Source: a virus. Taken from it: a stretch of 37,713 nucleotides of DNA. Both the position numbers and the translations under genes were made by a program. Positions 22,488 to 29,832 of this stretch are shown here, in pieces. How positions within the stretch are numbered: position 1 is the first letter of the stretch; every line of letters starts with the position of its first letter. The stretch covers positions 1 to 37,713 of IMG/VR virus record IMGVR_UViG_3300047667_000080, one strand, 5' to 3'. The notes below the pieces were generated by a model. It did not search any database and was not told where the DNA came from. It was given only the letters and a program-made list of their open reading frames with translations.

Positions 22488-22748
22488 ATGAGTCGTATAT
22501 CTGAAAATATGGCTACAATAATAAATAATACAGACGGTATAGAAATCACTGATAACGGTGGTAGCGTCTATTTCATTAAGTATGAGAATTGTAAGCTCAT
22601 AAAATCAGCAACTACTTTAAGTATTTATGATAACTCTAAAAGGAGATTAGGAGCTAATGCTTTAAGGTTCTCAAGTGCTGAGGTATCAAACCCTTCTACA
22701 GTTAATGTAGATGCTCTTTATTTATCAATTAGAAACTTTATAGATTAA
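22488..22748 (+). CDS. Small structural protein, paralogue of the next gene's N-terminus
   Basis: 86 residues. From Met8 (22509) it aligns with the N-terminus of the next gene: MATIINNTDGIEIT versus MATITNLTSGIEVT, then TLSIYDNS versus NLNIYDNS, and a similar ending. So either ATG 22488 or ATG 22509 may be the start. A beta-rich small virion or tail protein. It ends in TAATG overlap with the next gene. Confidence 0.55.
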   Translation: MSRISENMATIINNTDGIEITDNGGSVYFIKYENCKLIKSATTLSIYDNSKRRLGANALRFSSAEVSNPSTVNVDALYLSIRNFID

Positions 22749-23650
22749 TGGCTACAATTACTAATTTAACTAGTGGTATTGAGGTAACTTTTGCTGGTGC
22801 AGTTACTTATATTAAACATAGTAATGTTAAACTTCTTAAAAGAGGTACTAACTTAAATATTTATGATAACTCTGATGATGATGGAAGTCAAAGAGGACAA
22901 GCTTACATAACAATACCTTATAGCGAAGTTACATCTCCAATAACTGCTAACATTAACGAACTTTATACAGCTGTTAAAGGTTACATAGATGTATCTAGTG
23001 GTGGTGGTGGTGGTAGTCAGCAACCTTTTACGTTTACAGCTGTTAATTACACAGATTTATTAACTAAAACGGGTATGTCATCAGGTGATGTAGCTTATGT
23101 AAATGATGCACAAGGTACTCAGTGGTTACCAGGTACAATAGGAGGTAACTACTACCCTAATGGAATATATCTTTATACTGGTGGGTCTTGGACTTCAGAC
23201 CGTAACGCTATATCTTATGAATTACATTTAGACGATGTTAGATTAGACGCTTTAGAAGCTAGGTTACAACTTACTGACGGAGATAAAGGAGATGTTACTG
23301 TATCTAGTTTCGGTACTGTTTGGGATGTTAATCCGCCATCAGTTAATAGCGTAGTAACCGCAACAACTTTAACGCCTAATGTAGACCAGTACGATCAAGA
23401 GGATATAACAGACTTAGCTAGTGATTTAACAATAGCAGCTCCAACAGGTACTCCATTAGTAGGAATGAAGTTAATAATTAGGTTAACAGATAACGGAACT
23501 AATAGAGCTTTAACATGGGATAATATTTATAGAGTTATTGGTGTTACATTACCAACAACAACAACAGCTGATAAGATTTTATACATTGGTTGTATTTATG
23601 ATGAGGCTGGTAGTAAATGGGATGTTATAGCTATTAAAGAAGAGGTTTAA
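22748..23650 (+). CDS. Tail fibre or appendage protein
   Basis: 300 residues. N-terminal domain (1-82) paralogous to the previous gene, then a Gly-rich hinge (SSGGGGGSQQ, 83-92), a domain with YVNDAQGTQWLPGTIGGNYYPNGIYLYTGGSW, a helix DVRLDALEARLQL, and a beta-rich end (DLTIAAPTGTPLVGMKLIIRLTDNG). Modular layout typical of tail fibres. Which receptor it binds is unknown. Confidence 0.6.
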   Translation: MATITNLTSGIEVTFAGAVTYIKHSNVKLLKRGTNLNIYDNSDDDGSQRGQAYITIPYSEVTSPITANINELYTAVKGYIDVSSGGGGGSQQPFTFTAVNYTDLLTKTGMSSGDVAYVNDAQGTQWLPGTIGGNYYPNGIYLYTGGSWTSDRNAISYELHLDDVRLDALEARLQLTDGDKGDVTVSSFGTVWDVNPPSVNSVVTATTLTPNVDQYDQEDITDLASDLTIAAPTGTPLVGMKLIIRLTDNGTNRALTWDNIYRVIGVTLPTTTTADKILYIGCIYDEAGSKWDVIAIKEEV

Positions 23651-23686
23651 AAAGTAGTAATAATAAGTATTAAAAATTAAAAAAAA

Positions 23687-23968
23687 GTGATAACAATAAT
23701 TACTAAAATAGAATTAGAGGGTACTGATAATTTAAACTATACTGATGTTGGTTACACTACAGATATAAGTATAATAAACGAGATTAACGAGGCTTATGAT
23801 GTTTCTTTAGGTGTTTTTTTAGGTGAGAATAGAACCAAACTAGAAATAGGTGAGGTATCAATAAGTACTTTTTTTAGTGGTGTTAGCTATGTTAATGAAG
23901 CTAGAACAGAAGTAGATACTATTGAAGGGTCAGGACTTACAGAAATAACCAATACAAATCAATTGTAA
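23687..23968 (+). CDS. Small hypothetical structural protein
   Basis: 93 residues from a GTG start at 23687; no ATG exists upstream. Beta-rich, acidic. Ends in a TAATG overlap with the following gene, supporting translation. No family recognised. Confidence 0.5.
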   Translation: MITIITKIELEGTDNLNYTDVGYTTDISIINEINEAYDVSLGVFLGENRTKLEIGEVSISTFFSGVSYVNEARTEVDTIEGSGLTEITNTNQL

Positions 23969-24636
23969 TGGCTGCACCTACTAAAGGAAATACAACCAAC
24001 GTAAATCCAACTCCAGGAGCAAGCTTTTACCAGTTTACGCATAATCAAAATACTGGTAATGATGGTATGGTTATAGTTCAGTTAACTATGGCTAACACTG
24101 TTACACCATCAACGGCTACTTATAACGGTGTAGCAATGACTAGATTGTACACTATTAACAGAGGTGGATTAAGTCAAAGGATGGCTTTCTATTACCTTTT
24201 AAACCCTCCTACAGGTAACAATACGTTAAGAGTTAACTTTAGTGGTAATCAATGGAACCCAATATCTTTGCACGCTAGAAGTTTTACTAATTCAGGCGGT
24301 ATTGGTGCATCTTTAAGGAGTGGAGGAAGTTCTAGCCCAAACACTAAAACATTGACAGTATCTCAAGATAGTCTAATAATGATAACGTCTTGTTCTGTTA
24401 ACCAAATACTATCTCAGCAGATACCAACGGGAGTAGCTCAGTTATTTACAACTCACAACACTAATAGACAAGTAGCTACAGGAGCTATATCAATTGATGT
24501 GGGTGAGAGTGCTGGATCTGTAAGTTTAACATCCGTTTGTACCTTTGGTAACATAACACTAGATAGAACAGAAATACTAGGATTAAATACACCTCCTACC
24601 GATACGTCAGGTGGTGACTTCTTCTTATTAATGTAA
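23968..24636 (+). CDS. Beta-sandwich structural protein
   Basis: 222 residues, Thr/Ser/Asn-rich with alternating strands: GMVIVQLTMANTVTPSTATYNGVAMTRLYT, RMAFYYLLNPPTGNNTLRVNFSGN, and SLIMITSCSVNQILSQQ. This is a common phage and viral decoration-like or fibre-like fold. The C-terminus SGGDFFLLM is short and hydrophobic. Probably an external virion component; role inferred from place and composition. Confidence 0.55.
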   Translation: MAAPTKGNTTNVNPTPGASFYQFTHNQNTGNDGMVIVQLTMANTVTPSTATYNGVAMTRLYTINRGGLSQRMAFYYLLNPPTGNNTLRVNFSGNQWNPISLHARSFTNSGGIGASLRSGGSSSPNTKTLTVSQDSLIMITSCSVNQILSQQIPTGVAQLFTTHNTNRQVATGAISIDVGESAGSVSLTSVCTFGNITLDRTEILGLNTPPTDTSGGDFFLLM

Positions 24637-24653
24637 ATAAATTAAATAATAAG

Positions 24654-25331
24654 ATGGAAAGTGTTTTAAAAGAGTTAGCAGAGAATTTAGAGGGGGGAGT
24701 AATAACAGCTTTAGTTATATTGGTTTTAGCTTTTATGTGGATATTTAAAAAGAATATACCTACATGGGTAAATACCATTTTAAGCGTAAAGAATAAGTTA
24801 ACTATTAAGTCATTAGAACATCATGACATTTTCAACACATGTGCAAGGGTAGAGAAAGAGGTATCTTTTATGAAGTTCTACACTCATGGAGAATATGACA
24901 TTTCTAAAAGTAAGATGTGTAAAGACTTTGTAAAGTATAAGATTAAATTATGTTCAGAAAGCTTTAATAACATACTTAAAGAGGATATTGAATCCATGAA
25001 ATCTGATGAGTTTAAAATGTATATAATAGAAGCTCAGACACAAATGCACGTTAATTATATTGGTGCTATTGTAGATGAGTGGAGGGGTAAAGGTATTGCT
25101 GAAGATGATATAAAGTACGTAGTTGAGTTATTTGAAAAGTTTAGGTATGATGTTGTAAAGGCTTTTGAATATAGAATCAATTCAATATTTAGTACAACTA
25201 GCCATAAAAACAATACAAGACGGCTATTAGCTATCTTTGAGATGTGGGCTTTTGGTATCGACATGTTGCCCAGGGATATGCAAACAACTTTTGAAACATT
25301 GAACGGTAGATTTAAAGAAATAAACTACTAA
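24654..25331 (+). CDS. N-terminal membrane-anchored helical protein
   Basis: 225 residues. Membrane segment at 16-32 (VITALVILVLAFMWIFK), followed by a helical soluble domain with several Cys (MCKDFVKYKIKLCSESFNNIL). No signal peptide cleavage site seen. A phage membrane protein of unknown role; it has no place in the usual tail gene order. Confidence 0.6.
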   Translation: MESVLKELAENLEGGVITALVILVLAFMWIFKKNIPTWVNTILSVKNKLTIKSLEHHDIFNTCARVEKEVSFMKFYTHGEYDISKSKMCKDFVKYKIKLCSESFNNILKEDIESMKSDEFKMYIIEAQTQMHVNYIGAIVDEWRGKGIAEDDIKYVVELFEKFRYDVVKAFEYRINSIFSTTSHKNNTRRLLAIFEMWAFGIDMLPRDMQTTFETLNGRFKEINY

Positions 25332-25341
25332 GTAAGTCCTT

Positions 25342-25360
25342 ATTTAGAATCAATCTAAAT
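25342..25360. promoter_or_regulatory. Inverted repeat like the one at 9098
   Basis: ATTTAGA (25342-25348), 5 nt, TCTAAAT (25354-25360). It differs from the 9098 element at two of 19 positions. It lies just ahead of the promoter box at 25369. Confidence 0.5.
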
Positions 25361-25368
25361 TATTTTAG

Positions 25369-25376
25369 TATATTTA
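25369..25376 (+). promoter_or_regulatory. Leaderless-type promoter before 25381
   Basis: TATATTTA, AACT, ATG: 4-nt spacing. TTAG (25344-25347) lies 21 nt upstream and overlaps the inverted repeat, so repeat-bound protein could control it. Confidence 0.6.
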
Positions 25377-25380
25377 AACT

Positions 25381-25863
25381 ATGGCTGATTACAGTAATAT
25401 AATAGACGAATTACAGATAATAGCTAATGCCTTTGATGATGTTAGCTATTTTCTTTATAACCGAGTTAGTGCTGTAAATGGTACTCAAAATGCTAAAGGT
25501 TATCCATTAATTCTAGTAAACTCTACTCCTAATACTATACGAGGTGATATTAATAATTCTTTTTTACCGAATAATAAGCGTTTTACCTTTGATATCTTTT
25601 GCTATAATTTGCGAAATAGAGATGTACAAGCGGTTAAGACGATGCAAAAAAGCCAAGCTGAGGTAGATGCAATCCTAGATAAATATATAGCTGAGGTAAT
25701 TAAAAGAAATATATCAGGATCTAATGGATTTAGTATCGTAGAGTTTAACACAATAGGCGGTTTTATGGCTCATGATGTACACAATGATAAGTTAGTGGCA
25801 TCTAAATACTCAATAACAATAGAATTAGACTCAAACTGTTTAACTGGTACATTTAACTATTAA
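25381..25863 (+). CDS. Head-tail or tail-terminator-like protein
   Basis: 160 residues, of the size and beta-alpha pattern of tail terminator or head-closure proteins (GYPLILVNSTPNTIRGD, KRFTFDIFCYNLRN, SKYSITIELDSNC). Position directly before the gp10-like gene supports a neck or tail role. Own promoter 4 nt upstream. Confidence 0.55.
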   Translation: MADYSNIIDELQIIANAFDDVSYFLYNRVSAVNGTQNAKGYPLILVNSTPNTIRGDINNSFLPNNKRFTFDIFCYNLRNRDVQAVKTMQKSQAEVDAILDKYIAEVIKRNISGSNGFSIVEFNTIGGFMAHDVHNDKLVASKYSITIELDSNCLTGTFNY

Positions 25864-26354
25864 TGCTAGACTTTTCTAAGGTAGAAAATATGATAATTAA
25901 GGCTTTGCAAACTGAGTTAATCGGGCAAGGTCATAAAGCTAGTGGTGAGTTAATTAGCACAATAGAGGGTAGAACTATGCAGTTACCTGACAATGTAGTT
26001 ATTGAGATACTAATGCAAGACTACTCAAGATATGTTAATGATGGTAGAAAGCCAGGATCAAAGAAAGTACCTATAAGTGTTTTAGTAGATTGGATAGAGC
26101 GTAAAGGAATAGCAAGTGGAGATAAGGACATAAAAAACTTAGCCTTTGCTATTCAGATGAGTATATTTAAAGAGGGCTCACCAACTCAAGGTAGTTTTAA
26201 GTTTAGTAATAACGGTCGTAGGGCTGGTTTTATAGACTTTGTAATACTTAATGAGATAAACCCAATAGTAGACGCTTTAGCTAAAGAAGTGTTTAGAAAT
26301 GTAGATGATATAGTAACTGATATAGTTCAAGACTATAATAAAGATAATAAGTAA
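25863..26354 (+). CDS. Neck/tail completion protein (HK97 gp10-like)
   Basis: 163 residues. The TAATG overlap with the previous gene and the pattern KALQTELIGQGHKASGELISTIEGR, YSRYVNDGRKPGSKK resemble gp10-like tail completion proteins. Such proteins link head and tail. It precedes the large tail genes. Confidence 0.6.
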   Translation: MLDFSKVENMIIKALQTELIGQGHKASGELISTIEGRTMQLPDNVVIEILMQDYSRYVNDGRKPGSKKVPISVLVDWIERKGIASGDKDIKNLAFAIQMSIFKEGSPTQGSFKFSNNGRRAGFIDFVILNEINPIVDALAKEVFRNVDDIVTDIVQDYNKDNK

Positions 26355-27580
26355 TGGCAATAACTTTAATAACAGCTCCAACATCTCCAGTACTAGCTTA
26401 TAGTCCTGTAATGTTTCAGTTAAATAGTAATAACGCTGATATAGTTCACTTAATAATTGAAACGGTAGTATCTTATGATGGTAGTGTTACAAGTATTAGA
26501 AAGTCAGCAACAAGCATACAACCTAATTTAACTACTACTAATGAGTTTACTTTTGACGTATCTGATATATTAAGTGCTAACCTTAGTTTTATTTTAAAGA
26601 CTTTAGGAGCTAGTGCAGTTATAAATGATACTGATAACTTACAGTTTAAAATAAAGGCTTATGAGGTTACTGAAAACCCAACAACTAAGCTATTAGAAAC
26701 TAACTACGATCCAGCAGATGCAAGTAATACTAATTTCAATTACCAAAGTTCTACTTTTGCTGCTTTCAATTGGAGTGAGAGTCATTTTAGCCTTAATAGT
26801 TTTAATTTGTCTGATTACTCAATGGTTTCAGATGATAAGATATTCCTTACTGAGGGTACTAACCCAAAAACTATAGAACTTAATCAAAATGAGTTCTTAG
26901 GTATGGCTTATGCTGTATCTAGTGGAGGTGTTAAGAACTATAAAATAGAGGTATTAACATACAATAGTGTTAACGCTTTATTAAACACTGATTTAATAGA
27001 TGTAACGCAATGGAATCAGGTTAACGTAAATTCATTAACTGACCCTTATTTAGACGCTCCTGTAGGTACTCAAAACCTTATTAACGCTGGTATTAGTTTA
27101 ACCAATGTTGCATACTATACAATTAGGTTAATTAATGATGATGGTGATAGGTCAGAATTAAGAAGATATAATATAATTGAAGGATGCCCAACAGATTTAA
27201 GAGTACATTTCGTTAATAAGTTTGGTAAACAAGATAGTATAACGCTAAAAGGTAATCAGATTGAGGGATATACAAACAAATCTACTAGATACCAAAAAGC
27301 GTTAAGTAGTACTTATAGTTCTAGTGATTATGGTAATGCTATTGTAAGAAATACAAAGGTTAAAAACTTTACGGCTTATTCTAAAACAATTGGTAGAGAT
27401 ACCCTAGCTTTTGCGCAAAGTATGTTAACTAATAACATGGCATGGATTGAGGTAGGTAGTAGTTACTTTAGTATCATTATTGATGATGGTAGTGGTGTAA
27501 AAGTTAATGAGCATAATATGCCTATACAATTTATTTTAAATTTTAGTTTAGCTAATAACGAAAGAGGTTTAAGAGGATGA
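26354..27580 (+). CDS. Tail-associated structural protein
   Basis: 408 residues, beta-rich, N-terminal domain ITLITAPTSPVLAYSPVMFQLNSNN resembling an Ig-like fold, later strands FNWSESHFSLNSFNLSDYSMV and VNEHNMPIQFILNFSLANNE. Overlaps the next gene by 4 bases (ATGA). Such proteins precede the large tail protein and tape measure in Bacteroidota phages, but I cannot name the component. Confidence 0.55.
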   Translation: MAITLITAPTSPVLAYSPVMFQLNSNNADIVHLIIETVVSYDGSVTSIRKSATSIQPNLTTTNEFTFDVSDILSANLSFILKTLGASAVINDTDNLQFKIKAYEVTENPTTKLLETNYDPADASNTNFNYQSSTFAAFNWSESHFSLNSFNLSDYSMVSDDKIFLTEGTNPKTIELNQNEFLGMAYAVSSGGVKNYKIEVLTYNSVNALLNTDLIDVTQWNQVNVNSLTDPYLDAPVGTQNLINAGISLTNVAYYTIRLINDDGDRSELRRYNIIEGCPTDLRVHFVNKFGKQDSITLKGNQIEGYTNKSTRYQKALSSTYSSSDYGNAIVRNTKVKNFTAYSKTIGRDTLAFAQSMLTNNMAWIEVGSSYFSIIIDDGSGVKVNEHNMPIQFILNFSLANNERGLRG

Positions 27581-29829
27581 ATGACGTAGTAATTAGAATA
27601 TTAGATACTAGTAACACTGTATTAGGTGATTTAGACTTAACTAGCTTTACTGACTTTCCTTTAGTACTTACTAAGGGTATTGTAAACCTAGATAATTTAA
27701 AAGCTCGTACTGGTACATTTTCAAAGACTTTTAAAGTACCTAATACTAAAAACAATGCTAATCTATTAAGTAATGTAGATAACATCAACAGTAGAAAGGA
27801 TTATAGAGATGCTTTAAACCGTAAACCTTGTGTTATAATAGTAAGTGGTACACAAATAGATAAAGGCTTTATTCAAGTAGGTAAAGTATTTGACGGATTT
27901 GAGTTAGATAGTTATGAGTTAGTTTTCTTTGGTAATAACATTGATTGGGTAAAGGGTGCTAGTGAGTTAAAGTTAAACAGTATTACGTACGCTAACAACT
28001 CTCAAGTTTATAACGAATTAGGAATAAATACAGCTAACGGTCTAAACTCAGATACTTACAATCATGCATACCCTTATATTAGTAGAGGTGGTAATGAGGA
28101 TGGGCAAAATGCCGAAGTTAGAGATTTTTATCCTGTGTTTTATTTAAGATCATTAATAAGAAAAGGGTTAAATAGTTTAGGTTGGAATATTGAAAGTAGT
28201 TTTTTAAATGATGTTAATGTAAAAAGATTAGTTTGTGATTTAAACCCTAATTTTACAATTAATGATGATACACTTAATGAAAGTATAACTAGAGCAGAGT
28301 CTACATCTAGTTCTACTATGGCTGCATCTTTTAACGCTAGGACACAAGTTTATTTTGCTGATGACTCTACACCACCTAACGAGGATGTAAACAATAATTA
28401 TAATAATTCAGACGGAACATATACAGCTCCATCAGATGGTACTTATATTTTTGATGTTAGTATTAATACTGGTAATTGGCTTGAAACTAGAACTGGAGTA
28501 ACATTAAATGCTGCAATATGTGTAGGTACTGGTAATACTTTTGGAGTAGATACTGTTGTAGCTGATAATGAATTAATTTCTGTTTCAACTACATCTAATG
28601 AAACATCTACGGCTAGGTTAACTGTTTCTATGACAACAGGTCAAAAAGCATCTGTTTTTTGTAGTTATTTTCCTTTTACGTTTGGGAGTGGAGCTGGTGA
28701 TATTCTTAGCGGTACTTTTTTTCATGCTCAAAGAAAAACCGAAATGGCTGATGGAGATTTATACTCTCTTAATGAAATCATACCAAACGGTATTACTTTA
28801 CTAGATGTTATTAATGACTTTACTAGAATGTTTAATATTTACTATTGGACTGATGTAAAGACTAAAACAATATACTTAGAGCCTAGAGATACTTTTTTTC
28901 AAAGCAAAACAAGTGCTTTAGATTGGACTAATAAGTTAGATATAGGAAAAGGTTATGAAGTAGACTACATAAGTAGCTATAAAAGAAATATAGAGTTTAA
29001 GTATAAAGACTTAAATAATGATGAATGGCTAAAGGGATGGCAAGACTTAAATAAAAGGACATACGCTAGATATAACTATGTTTTACCTGATCGTTTTGCA
29101 GAAGGTACAAATACAGTTGAGTTAGGTTTATTTAGTGCTAGTTATGCTCATAATGCGTATGAAGTTACACCAATAACAGGAACTTCTTTTAATGCTAATT
29201 TAGGGGCTGTTACTTTAAAGATATGGGATGAGTATTTAGTAGGTGGTAATATACCTACTAAAAGGATAACTGACTACAATCCTAAAATTTACCTATTTAA
29301 TAACGGTGTGCAAACTGGTAGAGAGATTAGCATATTTAATAATACTACTTCTATAATTCCTTATGGTATTTTTGAAACTTATAACAATACTACTAGTGAT
29401 ATTAACTTAAGTTTTACGGGTACTGATGGTTTGTTTTCTACCTATTATTCTAAGATGTTTAAAAACATTGAGGAGGGAGGTAGGTTAGTTGCTTATTTGA
29501 ATTTAACTAGTACAGATATAGACAATTTAGACTTTAGAAAGTTAGTGTATATTGATAGACCGAGTAAGGTTAGCGGTTACTACTTAATAGAGCAAGTAAT
29601 TGACTATAACCCATTAAGCGATGGATTAACAAAGGTTAGTTTATTTAAGTTTGAGAACTTAGGCAGTGTAGCTATTGATGGCTCACAAGAAGGTAATAAT
29701 AGTGATAACGAGGATAATGGTAACACACCAGCACCACTACAACCAATATACGTAGAGGACGGAAGTAATTTAATAGAGGTTTATATAGAAAACCCAGTAA
29801 CAGGATTAATAGAACCAGTTTATAGATAA
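27577..29829 (+). CDS. Large tail protein with inserted C1q/TNF-like jelly-roll domain
   Basis: 750 residues. N-terminal part 1-240 (LTKGIVNLDNLKARTGTFSKTFKVP, SYELVFFGNNIDWV) is tail-like. Residues 250-385 look like a C1q/TNF-like beta domain: a Gly-Thr-Tyr-Thr-Ala-Pro start, DGTYIFDVSINTG, and an end with GAGDILSGTFFHA. The rest (390-750) is rich in beta strands and ends with a variable tail. It probably forms part of the tail tip or a baseplate-like structure. It lies directly before the tape measure gene. Confidence 0.6.
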   Translation: MNDVVIRILDTSNTVLGDLDLTSFTDFPLVLTKGIVNLDNLKARTGTFSKTFKVPNTKNNANLLSNVDNINSRKDYRDALNRKPCVIIVSGTQIDKGFIQVGKVFDGFELDSYELVFFGNNIDWVKGASELKLNSITYANNSQVYNELGINTANGLNSDTYNHAYPYISRGGNEDGQNAEVRDFYPVFYLRSLIRKGLNSLGWNIESSFLNDVNVKRLVCDLNPNFTINDDTLNESITRAESTSSSTMAASFNARTQVYFADDSTPPNEDVNNNYNNSDGTYTAPSDGTYIFDVSINTGNWLETRTGVTLNAAICVGTGNTFGVDTVVADNELISVSTTSNETSTARLTVSMTTGQKASVFCSYFPFTFGSGAGDILSGTFFHAQRKTEMADGDLYSLNEIIPNGITLLDVINDFTRMFNIYYWTDVKTKTIYLEPRDTFFQSKTSALDWTNKLDIGKGYEVDYISSYKRNIEFKYKDLNNDEWLKGWQDLNKRTYARYNYVLPDRFAEGTNTVELGLFSASYAHNAYEVTPITGTSFNANLGAVTLKIWDEYLVGGNIPTKRITDYNPKIYLFNNGVQTGREISIFNNTTSIIPYGIFETYNNTTSDINLSFTGTDGLFSTYYSKMFKNIEEGGRLVAYLNLTSTDIDNLDFRKLVYIDRPSKVSGYYLIEQVIDYNPLSDGLTKVSLFKFENLGSVAIDGSQEGNNSDNEDNGNTPAPLQPIYVEDGSNLIEVYIENPVTGLIEPVYR

Positions 29830-29832
29830 GTC

